Below are positions 15,848 to 23,407 of a stretch of 40,736 nucleotides of DNA, piece by piece. The notes under the pieces are model-generated. The model searched no databases and was not told the DNA's origin. It saw only the letters and a program-made list of their open reading frames with translations. Source of the DNA: DASPWV01 sp046727855 (GTDB lineage Bacteria; Acidobacteriota; Vicinamibacteria; Vicinamibacterales; UBA2999); the NCBI GenBank assembly GCA_046727855.1, contig JBKPDL010000012.1, positions 1 through 40,736 of the forward strand. The letters are read 5' to 3'. The first letter of the stretch is position 1. The number at the start of each line of letters is the position of its first letter. The translations under genes were made by a program, and so were the position numbers.

Positions 15848-16615
15848 ATGTCGTTCACCAACAAAGTGGCCATTGTCACGGGCGCGTCGAGCGGGATTGG
15901 GCGCGCCACGGCACTCGGATTTTCGAAGAAAAATGGGTCGGTGGTGGCCGTCGGCCGGGACCGTTCGGCCCTCGAATCGACAATCGCCGAGCTCGGCCAT
16001 GAGGGCAACGCGGCGATTGCGGTCGTTGCCGACCTCACGGACGCTGACGCCGCTGACGCGATCGTCAGCGCCGCAATCACGCGATTCGGCGGCATCGACA
16101 TTGTCGTCAACGCGGCCGGCATCATCGGTTTTGGAAGCACCGACGAGACGTCCGACGAGCAGTGGGCGTCGATGATGGACACGAACGTGCGCGCGCCGTT
16201 CAGGCTGATGCGCGCCGCGTTTCCTCACCTCAAGGCGCGCCGCGGCGCCGTCGTCAACGTCTCGAGCGTCAATGGCCGGCGCGTGTTTCCCGGCCTGTCT
16301 GCCTACAACACGAGTAAGGCCGCGCTCGATCAATTGACCCGCTGCGCCGCAATTGATTGGGCGCCGTACGGCGTGAGAGTGAATGCCGTCAATCCTGGCG
16401 TCACCGTCACCAACCTGCACCGGCGCGCGGGCCTCGACGAAGAAAAGTACGCGGCGTTTCTCGCCCGCAGCAAGGAGACGCATCCGTTGGGACGTCCCGG
16501 CGACGCGGCGGAGATCGCATCGCTGATCCTGTTTCTCGCGTCCGATCAGGCCGAGTGGATCACGGGCGAGACGGTCGCGATCGACGGCGGACGGCATTTG
16601 ACGTGCGCGCGGTGA
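15848..16615 (+). CDS. Short-chain dehydrogenase/reductase (SDR family)
   Basis: A 255-residue classical SDR oxidoreductase using NAD(P). The cofactor loop is TGASSGIG (residues 11-18). The NAAG motif is at 88-91. The catalytic tetrad is complete: Asn113, Ser140, Tyr153 and Lys157 (YNTSK). The C-terminal TGETVAIDGG is typical of FabG-like members. The substrate cannot be told from the sequence. FabG-like annotation would be only a guess, because no fatty-acid genes are nearby. An upstream TTG is in frame, but ATG 15848 begins the conserved core and has a -10 at the right distance for leaderless expression. It is convergent with the methyltransferase-like gene. Confidence 0.92.
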   Translation: MSFTNKVAIVTGASSGIGRATALGFSKKNGSVVAVGRDRSALESTIAELGHEGNAAIAVVADLTDADAADAIVSAAITRFGGIDIVVNAAGIIGFGSTDETSDEQWASMMDTNVRAPFRLMRAAFPHLKARRGAVVNVSSVNGRRVFPGLSAYNTSKAALDQLTRCAAIDWAPYGVRVNAVNPGVTVTNLHRRAGLDEEKYAAFLARSKETHPLGRPGDAAEIASLILFLASDQAEWITGETVAIDGGRHLTCAR

Positions 16616-16677
16616 ACGGCGGGAATCGGCCCACGACGCTGCGCGGAATGTACTCATAATCGAAGTGAATTCCGGAC

Positions 16678-17187
16678 TTACGCGTTGAGACCTTCGACGA
16701 ATCGAAATCCGTCTTTCTCGGCGAGCGTTCGCACCGGCCGCAGTCCTGCAGTAGCCAGAATCGTCTCAGATGGGGTCGAGCGGACGCGCTCGATCACCTC
16801 GACGCGTCCACCCTGGCGCAACACTTGTTTCGCGGCCGTGAGCAGCGCGGCGCGATCGGTCTCGGTCAATGCCGTGAAGTGCTCGCGAGTGTTGTCGATC
16901 ACCACCATGTCAAACGAATCGCGCGGCCAGGGCAGCGAGGCGAGCGGCGTGACCTGCACGTCCACTAGAGCGGCTGCGTTGCTTGCGGCGGTGCGCGCGC
17001 GCGCCGCCTGCGTTTCGTCCGGCGCGGCAACAGCGGCGACCCCGCTGAGCCCCACCTTGCTGGCAAGTCCGCCCGTAAGCGTTGCGTCACTGCAGAAGAT
17101 CTGCACGTAGCGTTCGCCCATGCGCACGCCCGTCATCGCGACCTGCAGCGGATCCATGGCGCGCATCCGGCGAATCTTGAAGACCAT
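16678..17187 (-). CDS. Methyltransferase-like protein with a degenerate SAM motif
   Basis: A 169-residue protein shaped like a small class I SAM-dependent methyltransferase. Evidence is the order VQIFCSDATLTGGLASKVG (motif I position), DSFDMVVIDN (motif IV), LLTAAKQVLRQGGRVEVIE (post-motif strand and loop) and the C-terminal LRPVRTLAEKDGFRFVEG. Motif I lacks the usual GxGxG, so cofactor binding is uncertain, and the protein may be a non-catalytic relative. An ATG 39 nt further upstream would overlap the divergent ino1 gene. ATG 17187 is preferred because TATGAT lies exactly 6 nt before it. It is divergent from inositol-phosphate synthase. Confidence 0.7.
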   Translation of the reverse strand: MVFKIRRMRAMDPLQVAMTGVRMGERYVQIFCSDATLTGGLASKVGLSGVAAVAAPDETQAARARTAASNAAALVDVQVTPLASLPWPRDSFDMVVIDNTREHFTALTETDRAALLTAAKQVLRQGGRVEVIERVRSTPSETILATAGLRPVRTLAEKDGFRFVEGLNA

Positions 17188-17193
17188 CCCTCG

Positions 17194-17199
17194 ATCATA
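17194..17199 (-). promoter_or_regulatory. Candidate -10 element, methyltransferase-like gene
   Basis: TATGAT on the minus strand, 6 nt before ATG 17187. It pairs with the plus-strand TATGAT at 17207-17212, so two -10 boxes lie back to back within 19 nt. Confidence 0.5.
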
Positions 17200-17206
17200 A
17201 GCCTGA

Positions 17207-17212
17207 TATGAT
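17207..17212 (+). promoter_or_regulatory. Candidate extended -10, inositol-phosphate synthase gene
   Basis: TATGAT preceded by TGA, which gives the TGn extended -10 pattern. It lies 8 nt before GTG 17221, and no Shine-Dalgarno is present. Confidence 0.5.
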
Positions 17213-17220
17213 TTCCAGCC

Positions 17221-18534
17221 GTGCAACCGCCCGTTGAAATTGCGCCTGCTGACGGCAAGTTAGGGGTTCTGCTCGTCGGCCTCGGCGCTGTGAGCACGAC
17301 TGTAATTGCCGGCGTGCATGCCATTCGCAAGAAGCTCGCTCCTCCCGTTGGATCGCTCACAGAGCTCGGAACCATTCGTCTAGGTAAACGCACGGAAGGC
17401 CGCTCGCCTCGCATTCGCGAGCTGTTCGATCTGCCTTCGCTCGACAACATCGTCTTCGGCGGCTGGGATATTTTCGAAGAGGACTGCTATGCCGCCGCGC
17501 GTACTGCGGGTGTGCTCGAGACCTCGCTTCTCGACCAGGTGCGCAGCGATCTCGAAGCGGTCAAGCCGATGCCGGCGGTGTTCGATCATCAATACGTGCG
17601 CCGCCTCGATGGCCCGAATGTCAAGAAGGGAAGGTCGAAGAAGGATTTCGCCGAACAGCTCATCGCGGACATTCGCGACTTCAAAAGGCGCAACCACTGC
17701 TCACGCCTCGTAATGGTCTGGTGCGGCAGCACTGAGACCTACATGAAGGAAGCCGCGGTGCACCAAACGATCGAATCGCTCGAGAAAGGTCTGGCCGACA
17801 GCGATCCGTCGATTCCTCCGAGCATGATCTACGCCTACGCCGCAATCAAGGAAGGCATCCCGTACGCCAACGGCGCACCAAATCTGAGCGCGGACGTACC
17901 GGCGTTGATGACGCTCGCGTCGACCACGAAGACGCCGATCGCCGGCAAGGACTTGAAGACCGGCCAGACGCTGATGAAAACCATCGTGGCGCCGGGACTC
18001 AAGGCACGACTCCTCGGCGTCAAGGGCTGGTACTCCACGAACATTCTCGGCAATCGCGACGGTGAAGTGCTCGACGATCCAGAAGCGTTCAAGGCGAAAG
18101 AAGAAACCAAGAAGTCGGTGCTCGACTACATCCTGCAGCCGAAGCTGTACCCCGGCTTGTACGACGATGTGACGCACGTTGTCCGGATCAATTACTACCC
18201 TCCGCGCGGCGACAACAAAGAAGGATGGGACAACATCGACATCTTCGGGTGGCTCGGATATCCGATGCAGCTCAAGATCAACTTTCTCTGCCGCGACAGC
18301 ATTCTCGCCGCGCCGATCGTGCTCGACAGTGCGCTGTTTCTGGACCTCGCCAAGCGAGCCGGCATGTTCGGCATTCAAGAGTGGCTCTCTTTCTACTTCA
18401 AAAGCCCGATGCACGCACCAGGTCTATACCCCGAGCACGATCTCTTCATTCAGTTGATGAAGTTGAAGAACACGCTTCGCTATTTGAAGGGCGAAGAGCT
18501 GATCACGCACTTGGGGCTGGAGTACTACGATTAG
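17221..18534 (+). CDS. ino1: Inositol-3-phosphate synthase
   Basis: Converts glucose 6-phosphate to inositol 3-phosphate with bound NAD, the first step towards inositol lipids or inositol-based solutes. The 437-residue length fits the long bacterial/eukaryote-like branch. Seen features are the NAD loop LVGLGAVSTTVIAG near residue 20, the stretch GIPYANGAPNLSADVPAL, the catalytic-lysine region IAGKDLKTGQTLMKT, and GWYSTNILGNRDG and PMQLKINFLCRDSILAAPIVLD near the C-terminus. It starts at GTG 17221, with a -10 8 nt upstream. The methyltransferase-like gene is divergent, and a membrane-protein gene follows 22 nt downstream. Confidence 0.95.
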   Translation: MQPPVEIAPADGKLGVLLVGLGAVSTTVIAGVHAIRKKLAPPVGSLTELGTIRLGKRTEGRSPRIRELFDLPSLDNIVFGGWDIFEEDCYAAARTAGVLETSLLDQVRSDLEAVKPMPAVFDHQYVRRLDGPNVKKGRSKKDFAEQLIADIRDFKRRNHCSRLVMVWCGSTETYMKEAAVHQTIESLEKGLADSDPSIPPSMIYAYAAIKEGIPYANGAPNLSADVPALMTLASTTKTPIAGKDLKTGQTLMKTIVAPGLKARLLGVKGWYSTNILGNRDGEVLDDPEAFKAKEETKKSVLDYILQPKLYPGLYDDVTHVVRINYYPPRGDNKEGWDNIDIFGWLGYPMQLKINFLCRDSILAAPIVLDSALFLDLAKRAGMFGIQEWLSFYFKSPMHAPGLYPEHDLFIQLMKLKNTLRYLKGEELITHLGLEYYD

Positions 18535-18556
18535 CAACTGAATCAGGGAGGGCCGC

Positions 18557-19072
18557 GTGGGTCCCGCGAAGCTGCAGCCGGCGCTGCTTGCCGGTGTCGC
18601 CATCGGTGTTTTGTCAGCGCTTCCCGTCGTCAACTGGGTGAATCTCTGTTGTTGCGGATGGGTACTGTCTGGCGGCGCGCTGGCCGCGTACTTGATGCAG
18701 CAGAATCACCCTGTTCCAATCGAGACCGGCGACGGCGCCATCGTCGGGCTCCTCGCGGGAGTCTTTGGCGCGATCGTGGCCACGGTCCTGTCAATTCCGA
18801 TCGCGCTCGCGATTGGCGTGTCGCCGGGGCAGATGTTCGATCGCGCGCTCGAAACCGCGCGCGACATGCCGCCCGAAGCGCGCGCCGTTCTCGAATTCCT
18901 CAGTGGCGGCGCCGGGATTGGCGTTCTGTTCGCAGTCAACGCCGTCGTCATGCTGATCGTCGGAAGCATTGTCGGCATGATTGGCGGAGCGCTGGGCGCG
19001 ATACTGTTTCGTAGGAATATTCCCCCTCAGCCGCCAGGCCCACCGCCAATTCCGACTGTGCCCACGGTCTAA
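18557..19072 (+). CDS. Small polytopic membrane protein
   Basis: A 171-residue protein with four or five hydrophobic segments (about 8-30, 35-50, 58-85 and 118-150) and a Pro-rich cytoplasmic or periplasmic tail (NIPPQPPGPPPIPTVP). Gly/Ala-rich helices and two CCC-type cysteines (LCCCGW) near residue 32 are visible. No catalytic motif is seen, and I cannot name a family. GTG 18557 follows a strong AGGGAGGG. It lies 22 nt after ino1 and is probably co-transcribed with it, but a link to inositol metabolism is only positional. Confidence 0.7.
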   Translation: MGPAKLQPALLAGVAIGVLSALPVVNWVNLCCCGWVLSGGALAAYLMQQNHPVPIETGDGAIVGLLAGVFGAIVATVLSIPIALAIGVSPGQMFDRALETARDMPPEARAVLEFLSGGAGIGVLFAVNAVVMLIVGSIVGMIGGALGAILFRRNIPPQPPGPPPIPTVPTV

Positions 19073-19123
19073 GGTGCGGACGCTCGACGGCCGAATTACC
19101 GTCGTCGACATGAGCGGCGTTCA

Positions 19124-19429
19124 GTGGTCACGCGTATGCGGATCCTGCCGTTCGGCCGCGAAGACTGCGCGGGGTATGTGAATCACCGCTTGACGATTGC
19201 GGGCGGCGCCCGCATCACGTTTGCGCCGCGCGCCATCGATGTGCTCTTTGGCCTGTCGAGCGGCGTGCCGCGGCTCGTCAATTTGATCGGCGAGCGCGCG
19301 CTGCGCGAAGCCGGGGCGCGAGAGTTACGCCGGATCGAACCGTCCATGATCGAGGCTGCCGCCTCCGCGCTCGAGCTTCTCCGCGCCCGTCCGAAGCGCT
19401 TCCGCTGGTTCCACAAACGCGTGTCATAG
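19124..19429 (+). pseudogene. C-terminal fragment of an ExeA/GspA-type AAA ATPase
   Basis: The 101 residues beginning at GTG 19124 match the C-terminal lid region of ExeA/GspA/MshM ATPases. Clear parts are ILPFGREDCAGYVNHRLTIAGG, then FAPRAIDVLFGLSSGVPRLVNLIGERAL, the family's 'GIPRLIN' box. The Walker A and B half of the enzyme, about 200 residues, is absent. The preceding gene is an intact, unrelated membrane protein, and only about 50 nt separate them. In another frame just upstream the residues RTLDGRITV recall the family's 'LDQRITV' stretch, which hints at a frameshift plus deletion. It is probably a remnant. A stand-alone small protein cannot be excluded. Confidence 0.6.
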
Positions 19430-19430
19430 C

Positions 19431-19436
19431 TATACT
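19431..19436 (+). promoter_or_regulatory. Candidate -10 element, acs
   Basis: TATACT lies 6 nt before ATG 19443, immediately after the ATPase fragment. The arrangement is the same as at 15836 and suggests a leaderless acs transcript. Confidence 0.5.
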
Positions 19437-19442
19437 GCCGGC

Positions 19443-21431
19443 ATGACCGACAAGCAGGTGCACCCCGGCTCGCATCGAGCGGTGTCTCCCGAGATCGACG
19501 CGCTTCTTCAGGAAGATCGCGCGTTCCCACCTTCGAACGAATTCCGCGCACAGGCCAACGTTCGCGATGAGCGTGTGTACGACGAGGCGGCGCGCAATCC
19601 GGAACAATTCTGGGAGAACTTCGCGCGCGAGCTCGAATGGTCCGCTCCGTGGAGCAAAGTGCTCGAGTGGCGTCCGCCGCACGCGAAATGGTTTGTCGGC
19701 GGAAAGATCAACGCCAGCGTGAACTGCCTCGATCGCCACCTGAAAGGTCCGCGCCGCAACAAAGCCGCAATTATCTGGGAAGGCGAGCCTGGGGATCGAC
19801 GAACACTGACGTATTACGATCTGCATCGCGACGTGTGCCAGTTTGCCAACGTGTTGAAGTCGTTCGGTATCAAACGTGGCGATCGTGTCGCGATCTATCT
19901 ACCGCTGATCCCGGAACTTGCGATCGCGATGCTCGCGTGCGCGCGTATTGGGGCCGTGCACTCGGTGGTCTTCGGCGGGTTCTCTGCCGAAGCCCTGCGC
20001 GATCGAATCAACGATGCCCAAGCCCGCTTGCTCATCACCGCCGACGGCGGCTATCGGCGGGGTAACATCGTCACGCTGAAGCGCATCGCGGACGAAGCCC
20101 TCACTGCAACTCCGTCGATCGAAAACGTAATCGTCGTACGGCGCGGCTTTGCCGACATCCCGGCGCATATCAAGGAAGAGCGCGACCATTGGTACCACCG
20201 GCTGATGGAGGACGCGCCGTACCGGTGCGCGCCTGAGGCGATGGATTCCGAGGACATGCTCTACACGCTGTACACGTCGGGCACAACAGGCAAGCCGAAA
20301 GGTATCGTCCACACCATCGGCGGATATCTTGTGGGCACGTATGCGACCACCAAGTGGGTGTTCGACTTGAAGGAAGAAGATGTCTACTGGTGCACCGCGG
20401 ATATCGGTTGGGTGACCGGCCACAGCTACGTTGTCTACGGTCCGCTCGCCAACGGGGCAACCGTCGTGATGTACGAAGGTGCACCCGATTGGCCGCAGAA
20501 GGATCGCTTATGGTCGATCGTGGAACGTCATGGCGTGACCATCTTCTACACCGCGCCGACGGCGATTCGCGCCTTCATGCGCTGGGGTACAGACTGGCCG
20601 AAACAACATGACCTGTCATCGTTGCGCCTGCTCGGATCGGTCGGCGAACCAATCAATCCGGAAGCATGGGTTTGGTATCACCTCAATATCGGAGGCGGCA
20701 ACTGTCCCGTGGTGGACACGTGGTGGCAGACAGAAACGGGTGCGATCCTCATCACACCGCTCCCGGGTATCACCGCCACGAAACCGGGATCGGCCACACG
20801 TCCGTTTCCAGGCATCAGCGCCGAAATCCTCACGGACAAAGGCGGGCGCGTAGATGTGGGCGGCGGCCTGCTGGCGCTCACCAAGCCGTGGCCGTCAATG
20901 CTCCGCGGCATCTTCGGTGATCCCGAGCGCTACGTGACGCAGTACTGGAGTCGGTGGAGGAACGACATTTATTTCACCGGTGACGGTGCCAAGCGCGACG
21001 AGGACGGGTATTTTTGGCTGCTTGGCCGCGTCGATGATGTGATCAATGTGGCGGGACATCGGATCGGCACGATGGAGGTGGAAAGCGCGCTCGTCGATCA
21101 TCCGAAGGTTGCCGAAGCGGCCGTCGTCGGCCGGAGTCACGAGATCAAAGGGCAAGCCATCGCCGCCTTCGTGACGGTAAAGGAAGGGGTTCAGCCCTCA
21201 GAAACGCTCGCCGACGAACTCAAACAGCACGTCGTGCAGAAAATCGGCGCCATCGCGCGACCCGACGACATCCTGTTCTCTGCGGATCTCCCTAAGACGC
21301 GATCCGGCAAAATCATGCGCCGCCTGCTGCGCGATATCGCCGAGGGCAAAGCGCTTGGCGATACGACGACGCTCGCTGATCCGAGCGTAGTGGCCAGATT
21401 AAAAGAGCAATACGAGGAAGAGCGCGGATAA
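19443..21431 (+). CDS. acs: Acetyl-CoA synthetase (AMP-forming)
   Basis: Activates acetate to acetyl-CoA through acetyl-AMP. The protein has 662 residues, the full usual length. The N-terminal ACS region includes FWENFARELEWSAPWSKVL. The adenylation core has the phosphate loop YTSGTTGKPKG, the WWQTETG signature and the hinge-region DGYFWLLGRVDDVIN. The conserved lysine that is acetylated in the family lies in TRSGKIMRRLLR. The acetate-pocket Trp in VDTWWQTE is present. It stands alone on the plus strand behind a -10-like TATACT. No acetate permease or phosphotransacetylase genes are nearby. Confidence 0.96.
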   Translation: MTDKQVHPGSHRAVSPEIDALLQEDRAFPPSNEFRAQANVRDERVYDEAARNPEQFWENFARELEWSAPWSKVLEWRPPHAKWFVGGKINASVNCLDRHLKGPRRNKAAIIWEGEPGDRRTLTYYDLHRDVCQFANVLKSFGIKRGDRVAIYLPLIPELAIAMLACARIGAVHSVVFGGFSAEALRDRINDAQARLLITADGGYRRGNIVTLKRIADEALTATPSIENVIVVRRGFADIPAHIKEERDHWYHRLMEDAPYRCAPEAMDSEDMLYTLYTSGTTGKPKGIVHTIGGYLVGTYATTKWVFDLKEEDVYWCTADIGWVTGHSYVVYGPLANGATVVMYEGAPDWPQKDRLWSIVERHGVTIFYTAPTAIRAFMRWGTDWPKQHDLSSLRLLGSVGEPINPEAWVWYHLNIGGGNCPVVDTWWQTETGAILITPLPGITATKPGSATRPFPGISAEILTDKGGRVDVGGGLLALTKPWPSMLRGIFGDPERYVTQYWSRWRNDIYFTGDGAKRDEDGYFWLLGRVDDVINVAGHRIGTMEVESALVDHPKVAEAAVVGRSHEIKGQAIAAFVTVKEGVQPSETLADELKQHVVQKIGAIARPDDILFSADLPKTRSGKIMRRLLRDIAEGKALGDTTTLADPSVVARLKEQYEEERG

Positions 21432-21503
21432 ACCGAGGCTGACTACGCTCGATTGAACCGCGCGGTCCCGGTTCGCGTCGTAATCTAGTGGCACACTGTA
21501 GCC

Positions 21504-22223
21504 ATGCCTCTGATTGAAACCGAGGACCTCTGGAAAACCTACCAAATGGGCGACGAGCAGATCCACGCACTGCGTGGAGTGACGCTCCAGATGGACGGTG
21601 GTGAATACGTCGCTATCATGGGGCCGTCCGGCTCTGGCAAGTCAACGCTGATGAATCTGATCGGCTGCCTCGATACGCCGTCGAAGGGACGATACTTGTT
21701 GAACGGCAAAGAAGTCAGCACGATGAACGACAACGAGCTGGCGCGTATACGCAACGAGGAAATCGGCTTCGTGTTTCAGACCTTTAACCTGCTGCCGCGC
21801 GCGACTGCCCTCCATAATGTGGAGCTTCCGCTCGTGTATGCCGGGGTCGGCAAGAAAGATCGCCTCGAGCGGGCGAAGGCGGCGCTCGAGAAGGTCGAGC
21901 TCACCTCGCGCATGCATCATCGGCCGAACGAGCTTTCGGGTGGACAGCGGCAGCGTGTCGCGATCGCACGCGCGCTGGTCAACAACCCGTCGATCCTGCT
22001 CGCCGACGAGCCCACAGGGAATCTCGACTCCAAAACCGGGATCGAGATCATGGCGCTCTTCGATCGCCTTCACACCGGCGGAAATACCATCGTGCTGGTC
22101 ACGCACGAAGCGGATATCGCCGCGCACGCGCATCGCGTGGTTTCGATCCGAGATGGACAAGTCGCAAAGGATGTGCGGCAGGCGCCCGCGCGTGTTATTG
22201 AGGCAGAATCCCTGCGGCAGTAG
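21504..22223 (+). CDS. ABC transporter ATPase, LolD/MacB type
   Basis: A 239-residue ATP-binding subunit. Walker A is GPSGSGKST, the Q-loop lies in FVFQTFNLLPRATA, the signature is LSGGQRQRVAIARAL, Walker B is ILLADEPTGNLDS and the switch His is in LVTHEAD. The motif DEPTGNLDS and the TFNLLPR stretch place it with the LolD/MacB/FtsE branch, whose permeases have a large periplasmic domain and move lipoproteins, peptides or drugs, or control envelope proteins. No such permease is next to it: acs lies upstream on the same strand and a minus-strand gene follows. The partner must lie elsewhere, or the gene is an orphan. Confidence 0.9.
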   Translation: MPLIETEDLWKTYQMGDEQIHALRGVTLQMDGGEYVAIMGPSGSGKSTLMNLIGCLDTPSKGRYLLNGKEVSTMNDNELARIRNEEIGFVFQTFNLLPRATALHNVELPLVYAGVGKKDRLERAKAALEKVELTSRMHHRPNELSGGQRQRVAIARALVNNPSILLADEPTGNLDSKTGIEIMALFDRLHTGGNTIVLVTHEADIAAHAHRVVSIRDGQVAKDVRQAPARVIEAESLRQ

Positions 22224-22527
22224 TAAAGCGACGGAAGTTGCGGGAGACGGCCTCGCCGTAACCGGTAGCGAAGCCCACGGAGAACTCCTCCCGCATCTGT
22301 TTCGGCACGAGCAGGCGCACATCCCCCTTCCATAATCGGCCCGTCTCCGGTTCGACGTGGACCGACCCGCGCGAAACCATGTCGTGCTCGGCGTCCGGCG
22401 AGCGGATGATTGTGGGCCGTGCGATTTCGTTGAACTCGAGCAGCGCAGCGAGCCGCGCGTCGGCAGGTTTCTGTGCCAGCAGGGTCGTCGAGGCGGCGGC
22501 GACAAGCGCCATCGCGAAACGCGTCAT
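22195..22527 (-). CDS. Small exported protein, possibly an internally deleted remnant
   Basis: A 110-residue protein with a signal peptide (MTRFAMALVAAASTTLLAQ). The remainder is one short region: RGSVHVEPETGRLWKGDVRLLVPKQMREEF, then SRNFRRFTT. This order resembles, by memory only, the C-terminal end of longer secreted acidobacterial proteins (a 'VxPxTGR' strand, then 'VPxxMxEEY' and 'NFRRF'), with the middle missing. It could therefore be a shrunken copy of such a gene. It is the last gene of the mutase-ABC minus-strand operon, and its start lies 4 nt past the upstream stop. Its 3' end overlaps the convergent LolD-type gene by 29 nt. Confidence 0.5.
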   Translation of the reverse strand: MTRFAMALVAAASTTLLAQKPADARLAALLEFNEIARPTIIRSPDAEHDMVSRGSVHVEPETGRLWKGDVRLLVPKQMREEFSVGFATGYGEAVSRNFRRFTTAAGILPQ

Positions 22528-22531
22528 CGGT

Positions 22532-23407
22532 TCAGACGGCAGCCATGTGCCCGGCGCCGACGTCGCGCAGCGGCGCGTCGCGATCGAACGTTGCGGGGTC
22601 GAGTTCGATGCGGGATCGCGGTGCATCGGGATCGGTGGCCGGCACCGCCGACAGCAGCGCCTTCGTATAAGGATGCTGTGGCTGCGCAAAGAGGCGTTCG
22701 GTCACGCCCATCTCGACGATCCTACCCATATACATCACTGCCACGCGGTTGCAGATCTGGCGAACCAGCCGCAGGTCGTGCGCGATGAAAAGATACGTCA
22801 GCCTGAGTCGCGTCTGAAGATCCACCAACAGGTTGACGACCTGCGCTTGAATTGAGGCGTCGAGCGCAGAAACTGGCTCATCGGCAATGACAAAGGAGGG
22901 ATTGAGCGCCAACGCGCGCGCGAGTCCAATCCGTTGGCGCTGGCCGCCGCTGAACTCGTGCGGGTACCGCTCGCGAAAGGCGGGATCGAGACCGACGAGC
23001 TGGAACAACCCCGCAACCTTCTCGCGTCGCTCCGCCCGCTTTCCGATGCGATGGATGATCAGCGGCTCCTCGACGATGGCGCCCGCTCGCATGCGCGGAT
23101 TGAGCGACGAATAGGGATCCTGAAACACCATTTGCATGTCGCGGCGGGCTGAGCGCATGCGGCGGCGATCGAACGCAAGGACGTTCTCGCCGCGGAAGAT
23201 CACTTCGCCTGAGGTCGGCTCGATCAGCCGAAGCAGGCAGCGCCCGGTGGTGCTCTTACCGCTCCCCGATTCGCCGACGAGTCCAAACGTCTCGCCTTCC
23301 CCGATCGAGAAGCTCACATCGTCGACGGCACGAACCACGCTCCTCGCCGCGAGTATTCCTCCGCCGCGCACGAAATGCTTTGTGAGCCTGCGGACCTCGA
23401 CCAGCAT
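22532..23407 (-). CDS. Oligopeptide/dipeptide ABC transporter ATPase, OppF/DppF type
   Basis: A 291-residue ATPase from ATG 23407, which overlaps the upstream stop by one base (TGATG). It shows Walker A GESGSGKST, the DPYSSLNPRM Q-loop typical of OppF/DppF, the signature FSGGQRQRIGLARAL, Walker B FVIADEPVSALD, the switch His in IAHDL, and the C-terminal oligopeptide region HPYTKALLSAVP. It would form a heterodimer with the OppD-type subunit encoded just upstream. The solute-binding protein and both permeases that normally complete such importers are absent here, so the substrate is unknown. Confidence 0.92.
   Translation of the reverse strand: MLVEVRRLTKHFVRGGGILAARSVVRAVDDVSFSIGEGETFGLVGESGSGKSTTGRCLLRLIEPTSGEVIFRGENVLAFDRRRMRSARRDMQMVFQDPYSSLNPRMRAGAIVEEPLIIHRIGKRAERREKVAGLFQLVGLDPAFRERYPHEFSGGQRQRIGLARALALNPSFVIADEPVSALDASIQAQVVNLLVDLQTRLRLTYLFIAHDLRLVRQICNRVAVMYMGRIVEMGVTERLFAQPQHPYTKALLSAVPATDPDAPRSRIELDPATFDRDAPLRDVGAGHMAAV

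Noticed and set aside
15710..16657. A 315-codon minus-strand open frame opposite the SDR gene
   Set aside because: It mirrors the SDR codons, shows no family motif, and no ribosome site precedes it.
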